Of a stretch of DNA of 64,000 nt, positions 36,058 through 43,536 are shown in pieces. The DNA lies in the NCBI RefSeq assembly GCF_900105345.1, contig NZ_FNSN01000003.1, forward strand, positions 2,914,001 through 2,978,000, in the 5' to 3' direction. Both the position numbers and the translations under genes were made by a program. How positions within the stretch are numbered: position 1 is the stretch's first letter; each line of letters opens with the position of its first letter. This DNA is from Arthrobacter woluwensis. GTDB taxonomy: Bacteria > Actinomycetota > Actinomycetes > Actinomycetales > Micrococcaceae. A model generated the notes under the pieces. The model saw only the letters and a list, made by a program, of their open reading frames with translations, made no database searches and was not told the origin of the DNA.

Positions 36058-37374
36058 TCAGGCCCCCTTTCCCATCAGGACGGTTCCGGGCAGCGCTGCG
36101 GACGCCGCCTCGGCACACCCTCTCCGGTACTGCACGGCCCAGAGCCAGGCGGACAGCGCCGCCGCCACCGCCATCGACCAGGCCGCTCCGTCGGCCGCCG
36201 CGAGCACGGCTCCGAGCAGGCCGGCCACGGTCGAGAGCCCCGACGTGAGCGCACGGGTCACGAAGCCCCGGTGGGCCTGTCCCATGGCGCGCAGCATCAC
36301 GGCGTCCCCGGTCCGCAGGCCGTTGCCCACCTGGACCAGGACGAGCGGCAGCACCAGCACGGCGGCGGCCGGCCAGTGCGGGCCGAGCAGCGCCGTCGTC
36401 CACGTCATCGGCAGGAGCAGCAGGACCAGGCCCCACACGGCCGCTCCCCCGGCGACCAGGCCGGAGGACCCGTGCCGGACGCGGTTCACGCTCTCCCGGC
36501 CGGCCCGGAGCGCGCGTGCCGCCTCCGGGACGGCCACCACCCCAACGCCCTGCACCAGGACGAACACCGGCCCCAGCGCCACCATGGCGAGCTTCAGCTG
36601 GCCGAGGGCCGCCATGCCCGCCACGGCCGCGATGGCGGCGAAGAGGATCTGCTGTGCGCCGTTCACGGCGAGGTTCTCCCCCAGGTACCGGGTCCACAGG
36701 GCGCGGTGTTCCCTGGCCCAGGCAGGCATCTTCGCGGGCCTGGGCCAGAGCCTGGCCTGGAGGAGTCCGCAGACCGCAGCGGCGGTCCCGGCCAGTCCCC
36801 AGGCGAGCACATAGGCGGCGACGGAGTGGGAGCCGGAGAGCAGGAGCCCGGCGAATCCGGGGATCATGAAGAGGAGCCAGAGCAGGTCGTTGAGGAACGC
36901 GCTGGCGCCGCGTGCCCCGCTGAAGAACACCTGCCGCCAGGCGTCCTGAAGCAGGAGTCCGGGCAGGCTCACCGCGAGCGCGAGGGTCAGGGCGCGGGCG
37001 CCTGCGTCCAGGAACGGCGTCGCCGCGGCGACCAGCGCCGCCAGTCCTGTGCCGAGCACCAGCGCGGTGCCCGTGCTGCGTCCCGCGGCGGCGCGCGCCG
37101 GTTCGCCGTCGACTGCGGAATACCGCACCGCGTACGGTTCCGTGGACAGCGACCGCGAGATCCCCAGCGCCAGGGAGTAACCGGCGAACGCCAGCGCGTA
37201 GGCGCCGAAGTCCGCCAGAGGGACGGCGCGCGCCACGACGATCCCCATCGCGAAATTGCCGGCACTGTTGAGCACCTGATCGGCGATGCCCCAGCTCGCC
37301 CTGTGCCAGAGTTTCACGGTTCCCGGGGCCCCTGCCCCCGGATGCGCTGCGCTGTGTCGAGACCTGGTGTTCAT
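36058..37374 (-). CDS. Wzx-like polysaccharide flippase (438 aa)
   Basis: Twelve or so hydrophobic segments throughout and the MATE-like Wzx start WGIADQVLNSAGNFAMGIVVARAVPLADFGAYALAF (residues about 28-63). These proteins flip undecaprenyl-pyrophosphate-linked repeat units to the outer face. It lies one base from the co-polymerase start and two bases after the GT26 gene, firmly in the operon. Confidence 0.83.
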   Translation of the reverse strand: MNTRSRHSAAHPGAGAPGTVKLWHRASWGIADQVLNSAGNFAMGIVVARAVPLADFGAYALAFAGYSLALGISRSLSTEPYAVRYSAVDGEPARAAAGRSTGTALVLGTGLAALVAAATPFLDAGARALTLALAVSLPGLLLQDAWRQVFFSGARGASAFLNDLLWLLFMIPGFAGLLLSGSHSVAAYVLAWGLAGTAAAVCGLLQARLWPRPAKMPAWAREHRALWTRYLGENLAVNGAQQILFAAIAAVAGMAALGQLKLAMVALGPVFVLVQGVGVVAVPEAARALRAGRESVNRVRHGSSGLVAGGAAVWGLVLLLLPMTWTTALLGPHWPAAAVLVLPLVLVQVGNGLRTGDAVMLRAMGQAHRGFVTRALTSGLSTVAGLLGAVLAAADGAAWSMAVAAALSAWLWAVQYRRGCAEAASAALPGTVLMGKGA

Positions 37375-37375
37375 G

Positions 37376-38302
37376 TCAGGGTGTCCTTGCTCCTGGGTCC
37401 CGGGACGGGCCGGTCAGCAGATGCGGGGGGTCTCCCACGATCCCCGCCAGGAACCGGGGGATCACTTTGCTGTACCGGGGCCAGAGGCGCTTGGGCTCCT
37501 GCAGGAGCCGGTAGCTCCATTCGAGGCCGCTGCGCTGCATCCAGCGCGGCGCCCGGCCCACGGTCCCGGCGTTCATGGCGAACGCGCCGCCGACGCCGAA
37601 CGCGACCGGCACGGTGAGCCGGTGGTTGTGGCTCCCCAGCCAGGCCTCCTGTTTGGGGGCGCCGAGGCCCACCCACAGGAAGGTGGCGCCCGAGGCGTTG
37701 ATGTCCTGGACGATCCGCTCGTCCTCGTCCTCGCTGAGGGCGCGGAACGGCGGGCAGTGCCAGCCCGCCACCTGCAGTCCGGGGATGTTCTCCTCCAGGC
37801 GGCCGATGAGCGCTCTCATGGTCTCCTCGTCGCCGCCGAGGAAGTAGTTGGACCAGCCGCGCTCGGCGGAGAGCCGCAGCACGGCCGGCATGAGCTCGGG
37901 CCCGGGGACCCGGTCGATCACCTGCGAACCCGCCCAGCGGCCCGACCACACCAGCGGCATCCCGTCGGGCACCGTCAGCAGCGAGTCGTTGAGCACGTCC
38001 CGCAGGGCGCCGTCGTCGCGGGCGTGGAGCAGGGCGTTCGCGTCGCTCACGCAGACGTAGCCGTGCCGCGAGCCGTCGACGCACTCCTCCACGAGGGCGA
38101 CCGCCCGTCGCATGTTCACGCAGCTGACGTGCACGCCCATGATGTCCACGCGCGAGTGCGTGCGGTTCACGGTGCCGTGCGGCGACGGGGTCGCGTGCTG
38201 TGCGGGTGTCCTGTGCTGTGCGGGTGTCCTGTGCTGTGCCGGGGCCATCGCGGAGGCCTTCCGTTCGGGGTGCACGACGCCGCGCGGCTCGGTCGCGCTC
38301 AT
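37376..38302 (-). CDS. WecG/TagA/CpsF-family glycosyltransferase (308 aa)
   Basis: GT26 enzyme. Key motifs: VSDANALLHARDDGALRDVLNDSLLTVPDGMPLVW (near residues 84-118), YFLGGDEETM, and FLWVGLGAPKQEAWL, which holds the family GAPKQE signature (near 217), then FGVGGAFAMNAGTVGRAPRWMQRSGLEW. TagA and WecG add N-acetylmannosamine(uronic acid) to GlcNAc-PP-undecaprenol; the sugar here is unknown. The first 45 residues are a disordered His/Pro/Gln tail built from 18-bp tandem repeats (AQHRTP). ATG 38302 overlaps the preceding stop. Confidence 0.88.
   Translation of the reverse strand: MSATEPRGVVHPERKASAMAPAQHRTPAQHRTPAQHATPSPHGTVNRTHSRVDIMGVHVSCVNMRRAVALVEECVDGSRHGYVCVSDANALLHARDDGALRDVLNDSLLTVPDGMPLVWSGRWAGSQVIDRVPGPELMPAVLRLSAERGWSNYFLGGDEETMRALIGRLEENIPGLQVAGWHCPPFRALSEDEDERIVQDINASGATFLWVGLGAPKQEAWLGSHNHRLTVPVAFGVGGAFAMNAGTVGRAPRWMQRSGLEWSYRLLQEPKRLWPRYSKVIPRFLAGIVGDPPHLLTGPSRDPGARTP
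38195..38241. repeat. 18-bp tandem repeat in the GT26 N-terminus
   Basis: Two exact units (38195-38212, 38213-38230) and a partial third encode the AQHRTP repeats of the disordered N-terminal tail. Confidence 0.8.
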
Positions 38303-38775
38303 GGCGTCACCTGGCCGATCGGCAGCTGTGCGGGGGCCGGGGCCGCGGAGCGGTCCAGGAGGTCGAGGGCCCTGCGGAGCGCGGTGCTCGAGGTGTGCAG
38401 GGTGTACGGGAGGTAGACGATCTCGACGCCGAGAGGCTCGAACAGCTGCTCCAGGGCGTCCCCGGCCGGGGTGCCCTGCCAGTCGTCGCCCTTGAAGATG
38501 GCGTCGAAGTGGACCTGTTCCCACACCTCGGTCTTGCTCGGGACCGCTTCGAGAATCCCCTCGTCCACGATGTTCAACGAGGAGACGATGTCGAGGCGTT
38601 CGTGCTCGGGGACGACGGGCGTGAAGCCCTTCCGTTCCCGGACGAGGTCGTCGCTGACGACGCCCGCCACGAGGTATTCGCAGTGCTGGCGGGCCTGCCG
38701 CAGGAGGTTCAGATGCCCCACGTGGAAGAGGTCGTAGACCCCGGGGACGTAACCGATCCGATGGATGACGGGCAT
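38299..38775 (-). CDS. TagD-like nucleotidyltransferase, probable alcohol-phosphate cytidylyltransferase (158 aa)
   Basis: HxGH nucleotidyltransferase: GVYDLFHVGHLNLLRQA (residues about 10-26) and FKGDDWQGTPAGDALEQL (near 94), the latter closely like the MGDDWxG of glycerol-3-phosphate cytidylyltransferase. The usual RTxGISTT nucleotide motif is altered to YTLHTSSTALRR, so substrate may differ. It would make a CDP-alcohol for the CDP-alcohol transferase in the same locus. ATG 38775 is one base after the sugar-transferase stop; an upstream GTG at 38787 sits on top of the GGAAGG ribosome site and is less likely. Confidence 0.82.
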   Translation of the reverse strand: MPVIHRIGYVPGVYDLFHVGHLNLLRQARQHCEYLVAGVVSDDLVRERKGFTPVVPEHERLDIVSSLNIVDEGILEAVPSKTEVWEQVHFDAIFKGDDWQGTPAGDALEQLFEPLGVEIVYLPYTLHTSSTALRRALDLLDRSAAPAPAQLPIGQVTP

Positions 38776-38776
38776 G

Positions 38777-40564
38777 TCAGTACGCACCTTCCGCTGAGAC
38801 CATGGCTTTCGCGGTTCGCCACATGATCATGAGATCGCCCATGAGCGACCAGTTCTCGACGTAGTAGAGGTCAAGCCGGACCGATTCCTGCCACGACAGA
38901 TTGGACCGTCCGCTGATCTGCCACAGCCCGGTGATCCCGGGTTTGATGAGGAGCCGGCGGTGTGCGGGCTGCTCATAGGCCTCGACCTCCCGGCGGAGCG
39001 GCGGACGGGGTCCGACCAGGCTCATCTCGCCGGTCAGCACGTTGAACAGCTGGGGCAGCTCGTCCAGCGAGTAGCGGCGCATCCACTTCCCGCACCGGGT
39101 GACCCGGGGGTCGTCGTGCAGTTTGAAGAGGGGTCCTGAGCCCTGGTTCCCGCCGCTCAGCTCCGCGAGGCGGAGGTCGGCGTCGGTGGTCATGGACCGG
39201 AACTTGTGCATCCGGAACGTGGTGCCGTTGCGGCCGATCCGCTCCTGCGAGTAGAAGACCGGGCCGGACGAATCCGCCTTCACCACCACGGCGAGGAGCA
39301 GGAGGACCGGCGCCAGGATCACGAGCGCCAGGATGCCGACCGTGAGGTCCACGAGGCGTTTGAGGAGGTGGCGGGTTCCGGTGAACTGCGGCAGCTCCAC
39401 GTGCATGAGAGGCATGCCCTCGACGGGACGGTAGTGGACGCGCGGTCCGGCGATGTCCGTCAGGCGTGAGGCCAGGACCAGCTCGGTGGAGAGGTCCTCG
39501 AGCCGCCAGCCGAGTTCGCGGAGGCGATGCGAGCCGCCCGGGAGCGTGCCCGCCACGATCACGATGCTCGCTCCTGCGCGGCGGACGAGCTCTTCGATGT
39601 CGTCCAGGGTGGACATCACGGGGATGCGGTACCAGGGCTTGCCGTACGAGGCTTTCCTCGGCAGCGAGTTGAGCGCCACCCCGGCCACCCGGTACCCGAC
39701 GGCGGGATTGTCCTGGAGCTGCAGGATCACCGATTCGACGTCCTTGGTGCGTCCGATCACCACCACGTCCTGCAGGTACTCGCCGCGGCGACGGCGGCCG
39801 TTGAGATCGCGGCGCCAGAGCCAGCGGGACAGGAGCAGCAGGAGCAGGCCGCACGGGAACGCGGTCAGGAAGAAGCCGCGGAGGACACCGCCCTGCACCA
39901 CGATCAGCACCGCCGCGGCGAGCACGAAGACGCGGGTCGCGGAGTGGGCCAGCGCCTTGTACTCCGAGGCGCCGAGCCCGAGGACCCGGGCGTCCCGGCT
40001 GTGCCCGAACTCCAGGTCCAGGCACCACAGGACGATGATGCCGAGGCTCACCCAGAAGTAGGTGTCCCCGAGTTCCCAGGCGTCGAATCCCCAGCGGAAG
40101 GTGTGGGCCAGGAACACGGCGGCCACGATGCACGCCCAGTCGCTGATTCGCAGCTTCCGCCTCAGGCCGCTCTCCCAGGAGGCCGCTCCGGCAGTGGTGA
40201 CGGTGCGTGCCACCCGGTGGGCGGTGGCGCTCTTCACGACGCCGGCCGGCACGTCGAGCTCCTCCAGCCCGCCGCCTGCGCTCACGCGGCGCGCGGTGGC
40301 CCGGTGGGCGGCCGCACGGTTCGCCAGGGCCTGGTGTGCCGACGCCCAAGGGGTGGTGCGCCCTCGGAAGAGTGAGGGGGCCGACGGTGGCAGGGGGGTA
40401 GCCTCGGTCTCGGAAGGCTGTTCCACCGCCGACCCCGCATGTGGAGCCCGCGCCTGACGGCCGGGCAGTGTGATCGCACCACCGCTGCTGTCGATGGACC
40501 GCACAGGACTGACCCGGGACGGGTTCTCGCCACGATGCGCCACCGGGGATGAAGACCGGGACAT
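38777..40564 (-). CDS. EPS-initiating polyprenyl sugar phosphate transferase (595 aa)
   Basis: WbaP/CpsE-like enzyme that loads the first sugar phosphate on undecaprenyl phosphate. After a 140-residue disordered Arg/Ala-rich N-terminus come four hydrophobic segments (about residues 145-265), a Rossmann-like CoA-binding-type domain (VVVIGRTKDVESVILQLQDN), another membrane helix (LTVGILALVILAPVLLLLAVV, near 406), and the catalytic bac_transf domain: GPVFYSQERIGRNG, HKFRSM, LDELPQLFNVLTGEMSLVGPRPP, LIKPGITGLWQISGRS. It is the first gene of the nine-gene minus-strand operon (40564 to 26665). Upstream lie ACTAC-type motifs shared with gmd. Confidence 0.92.
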   Translation of the reverse strand: MSRSSSPVAHRGENPSRVSPVRSIDSSGGAITLPGRQARAPHAGSAVEQPSETEATPLPPSAPSLFRGRTTPWASAHQALANRAAAHRATARRVSAGGGLEELDVPAGVVKSATAHRVARTVTTAGAASWESGLRRKLRISDWACIVAAVFLAHTFRWGFDAWELGDTYFWVSLGIIVLWCLDLEFGHSRDARVLGLGASEYKALAHSATRVFVLAAAVLIVVQGGVLRGFFLTAFPCGLLLLLLSRWLWRRDLNGRRRRGEYLQDVVVIGRTKDVESVILQLQDNPAVGYRVAGVALNSLPRKASYGKPWYRIPVMSTLDDIEELVRRAGASIVIVAGTLPGGSHRLRELGWRLEDLSTELVLASRLTDIAGPRVHYRPVEGMPLMHVELPQFTGTRHLLKRLVDLTVGILALVILAPVLLLLAVVVKADSSGPVFYSQERIGRNGTTFRMHKFRSMTTDADLRLAELSGGNQGSGPLFKLHDDPRVTRCGKWMRRYSLDELPQLFNVLTGEMSLVGPRPPLRREVEAYEQPAHRRLLIKPGITGLWQISGRSNLSWQESVRLDLYYVENWSLMGDLMIMWRTAKAMVSAEGAY

Positions 40565-40636
40565 TGAGACCTCATTTGTGGTTCTTGAACTGCCCTTTCA
40601 GTCAAGTACCCCGGCCGTGCGCAGGCCCGCGGAGCG

Positions 40637-40786
40637 ACTACCTGCATCTGGCTCCGGTCTCCCCGCCACGGTCCCCGGAGGAACTCCGGGATTACCCGAG
40701 TAGTGCCCGCACCGGATGCCGTCGGCCCTCCGGTTCCCCGTGGTCCTACCTGATTCCGGACCGCGCGGTCACCGACTACTCAGGTA
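40637..40786 (-). promoter_or_regulatory. Cluster of ACTAC-type sites upstream of the EPS operon
   Basis: The 299-base gap between the EPS operon and the LuxR gene has no ORF but holds four related 12-mers: ACTACCTGCATC (40637), TACCCGAGTAGT (40693-40704, inverted), CCTACCTGATTC (40745) and ACTACTCAGGTA (40775-40786). They share ACTAC followed by CYKRR-like sequence with the two sites in front of gmd. Closer to the gene (40584-40604) is an imperfect inverted repeat TTGAACTG/CAGTCAA. The LuxR-type regulators next door are the natural candidates to bind. Confidence 0.45.
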
Positions 40787-40863
40787 CACCGTGAAGAGCG
40801 CGTGGTGGAAGGCAGGGTGTGAGGGCCGTATGTTTCAGGGCCGGCCCGGCCCAGGGCGGCCGA

Positions 40864-43536
40864 TCAGTCCTTGAAGACGTCCGCCAGCTGGCGCCGTGAC
40901 GAGACGCCGAGCTTCCGGTACGCGCGGCTGAGGTGACCGCCGACCGTCCGGACGGAGAGGTGCAGGAGCGCGGCGATCGTCTCATCCGAGTGTCCGTCCC
41001 GCGCCAGCCTGGCGATCTCCTGCTCACGTCCCGTGAGTCTCGGGGCCCCCGGTTCGTCCGGCATCCCGCCGTCACCGGACAGCTCGGCCACAGTGCTGAG
41101 CGCCTGGCGGGCGTGGTGGGCCGTGACGCCGTCGCCGTTCCGCCGTGCAGTGTCCGCCGCCGTCCGGTACAGGGACCGCGCGAGCGCCGTATGGCCGCGC
41201 ACGTCGAGTGAACGGCCCGCCTCGAGGATCTGCTGGGCGTCCGGGACCTGGGCCGCCTCCAGGAAGCGGGCCATCGCCTCCGCCCAAGGACCGGTGAGCC
41301 CGGGGATGATGGCTTCCAGCCGCTCGCGTGCGCCGGGATGTCCGAGACCCAGCAGCATGGACCAGGCCGGCGCCGCCAGACCGAGGAAACCCGCCCGCGC
41401 CATGGTCTCGGCCGTGTCGGCCATGGCCGCCGCGCCGGGTCCGTCGGGGTCGAGCTCCGCGTCCCCGCACGCCAGCATCAGCGACGACATGACTTGGCCG
41501 TAATAGAAGGTGCAGCCGGGTTCGTAGCTCTCCCGCAGCTCACGGGCCAGCTCGACCCGGCCCGTCTTGGCCGCCGCCATGTACGCCTGCGCCACGAAGA
41601 AGCCGCGCAGCCGCTGGGGATCGTTGATCTTCAGGTTCTCCAGGCCGGCCAGCAGGGGCTCCAGGCTCGCGGCGTACTCCCCCTGCAGCCCGAGATTGGC
41701 GCCCGTGATCAGGCTCGTCCCACCGCCGAACGCCATCGCGGCGCCCGTGGCGTCGATCCGGGTCAGCGCCACCAGTTCCAGCGCGGCCTGCGGGCTCCCG
41801 GCGGCGAGGGACACCATGAGTGCCGTGACGATCACGGTCTCCGGCAGGAAGAACACGTCGAGGCTCTCGTCGTGCCGGAGCGCGAAGGCCTCCCCGGCAC
41901 GACGCAGCGCCGCCTCGGAATCGCCCAGGACCGTGAGGCGCTCCGCATCGAGGGACAGGGCCAGGGTCCGGTCGATCAGGGCCTGCGGCGAGTCGTCCCC
42001 CGCGGTGGCGTCGAGGAGGGATCCGATCAGTCCCTCCATCGCTGACAGGTGGCCCTGCTGGTTGGCCGCCAGGGCGTCCAGCACCACGGCGCGCCGCCGG
42101 AGCGCCGCGCAGGTGGCGCCGCCGTCGTCGTCGTCCCCGTCCTCCGTGGCGGCCAGCGCACGGAGCCTCCGCGCCTGCCCGCTGATGCCCGACGACGGCA
42201 GCCCGGCGGCGATGGTGGTGGCCGCCTCCAGGAGGGACACCCGCAGCTGGGCCACCTGATCGGCCAGGAGCCAGGGCGCGGCGAGACGCTCCCGGATCCG
42301 CCGGTACTCGCCCTCGTTGAAGTCCAGCCGGGCCCTCACCGCCTCCGTCCACGCCGCGTGGGCCGTTGCGGGCACGGCGCCCAGGAACCTCTCGGCCAGG
42401 TCCGCGTCGAAGTGCTTGCACGCCAGGGTGGCCGCACGCAGCAGCTGCTCCGGTGGCACGGACATCCCGGAGTCGAGCAGCCAGCGGGTCCGCTGGAGGA
42501 GCACGAGGGGCACGTCCACGTCACCCTCGAGGTTCTCCAGGTCCTCCAGGATCGCGCGGCTCAGACTGTGCGGGATCAGGGAGCGGACCACCTCCCCGTA
42601 CACCGGGTTGGTCATCCGGACCCGTTCGGGGTCGCCGTCCTCGCAGCGGACGAACCCTTCGTCCAGAAGGGTCTGCAGGGCCTCCGTGCCGAAGCGGGCC
42701 TCGAGCACCTCGAGCCGGAGGGTGCCGCCCAGCGCCACGGCATTGAGTGCGTGATGCGATTGCAGGCTCAGGCTGGCGAGCCGTTCCTCGACGATCGCGT
42801 GCAGCCCCTCGCCGGACCACGGCTCCTTGGCGGTGGCCACCCACACCTCGCGCCGCAGCGCGATGCCCCCGTTGCGGCGGGCCTCGGAGAGCAGGAGATG
42901 CAGGAGCATGGGACTCCCGCCCGAGTCCTGCCAGAGCTTCCACTCCAGACCGGGCAGCAGCGGCGCGCCCAGAGCCTCCCGGGCGTAGCTGCGCGTGCGC
43001 TCGCGGTCGAGCGGTTCGAGGCCCACCTCCTCGGCCAGGCCCATTCCCCAGAGTTCGCTGAGGGGCCCGGACAGAGGGCGCCGGGCGTCATAGGACGCCA
43101 CGAGGGCAATGTCCCCCTCCATCACCAGGGAGGCGAAGAGGTCGCTGCTCGCAGGGTCCAGGGAGTCCGCCTCATCCACGACCACCACGGGAGGCGGCCC
43201 GTCCGAGTCCCCGCCCAAAGCCTGGCGTTGGGCCCGGAAGTGCGCCCGGAGCACCTTGAGGGCAGGGGTGGGGTTGAGCGACAGGGCGCCCAGGGAGTCC
43301 ATGCCGCGCAGCACGGCGAGCACCCCGTAGTTGACGAGGGTGAGGGCGGGCGTGCCGTGCAGCGAGAGCACGGGGCGCGTGGCGGAGAGGGTTCCGAAGA
43401 GCCGGCGCAGCAGCGTGGTGACGCCCATGCCGGGTGCGGCGGCCACGAAGACGGCGGGCACCTCGTCGGCGGTCAGGAGTCTGAGCACCTCCGCCAGTTC
43501 CGGTTCCCGGCCGAACGGCCGCGCGATGTCATTCAT
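40864..43536 (-). CDS. Large LuxR-family ATPase regulator, degenerate P-loop (890 aa)
   Basis: LAL/MalT-like layout: N-terminal AAA ATPase, long alpha-helical (TPR-like) middle, C-terminal LuxR helix-turn-helix (LTGREQEIARLARDGHSDETIAALLHLSVRTVGGHLSRAYRKLG, about residues 825-870). Walker B VVVVDEADSLD is present, but the P-loop reads APGMGVTT (residues 34-41), with valine where the catalytic lysine belongs, so ATP turnover is doubtful. Its start lies 8 bases inside the upstream LuxR gene, so the pair is coupled. It probably controls the adjacent EPS operon. Confidence 0.85.
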   Translation of the reverse strand: MNDIARPFGREPELAEVLRLLTADEVPAVFVAAAPGMGVTTLLRRLFGTLSATRPVLSLHGTPALTLVNYGVLAVLRGMDSLGALSLNPTPALKVLRAHFRAQRQALGGDSDGPPPVVVVDEADSLDPASSDLFASLVMEGDIALVASYDARRPLSGPLSELWGMGLAEEVGLEPLDRERTRSYAREALGAPLLPGLEWKLWQDSGGSPMLLHLLLSEARRNGGIALRREVWVATAKEPWSGEGLHAIVEERLASLSLQSHHALNAVALGGTLRLEVLEARFGTEALQTLLDEGFVRCEDGDPERVRMTNPVYGEVVRSLIPHSLSRAILEDLENLEGDVDVPLVLLQRTRWLLDSGMSVPPEQLLRAATLACKHFDADLAERFLGAVPATAHAAWTEAVRARLDFNEGEYRRIRERLAAPWLLADQVAQLRVSLLEAATTIAAGLPSSGISGQARRLRALAATEDGDDDDGGATCAALRRRAVVLDALAANQQGHLSAMEGLIGSLLDATAGDDSPQALIDRTLALSLDAERLTVLGDSEAALRRAGEAFALRHDESLDVFFLPETVIVTALMVSLAAGSPQAALELVALTRIDATGAAMAFGGGTSLITGANLGLQGEYAASLEPLLAGLENLKINDPQRLRGFFVAQAYMAAAKTGRVELARELRESYEPGCTFYYGQVMSSLMLACGDAELDPDGPGAAAMADTAETMARAGFLGLAAPAWSMLLGLGHPGARERLEAIIPGLTGPWAEAMARFLEAAQVPDAQQILEAGRSLDVRGHTALARSLYRTAADTARRNGDGVTAHHARQALSTVAELSGDGGMPDEPGAPRLTGREQEIARLARDGHSDETIAALLHLSVRTVGGHLSRAYRKLGVSSRRQLADVFKD

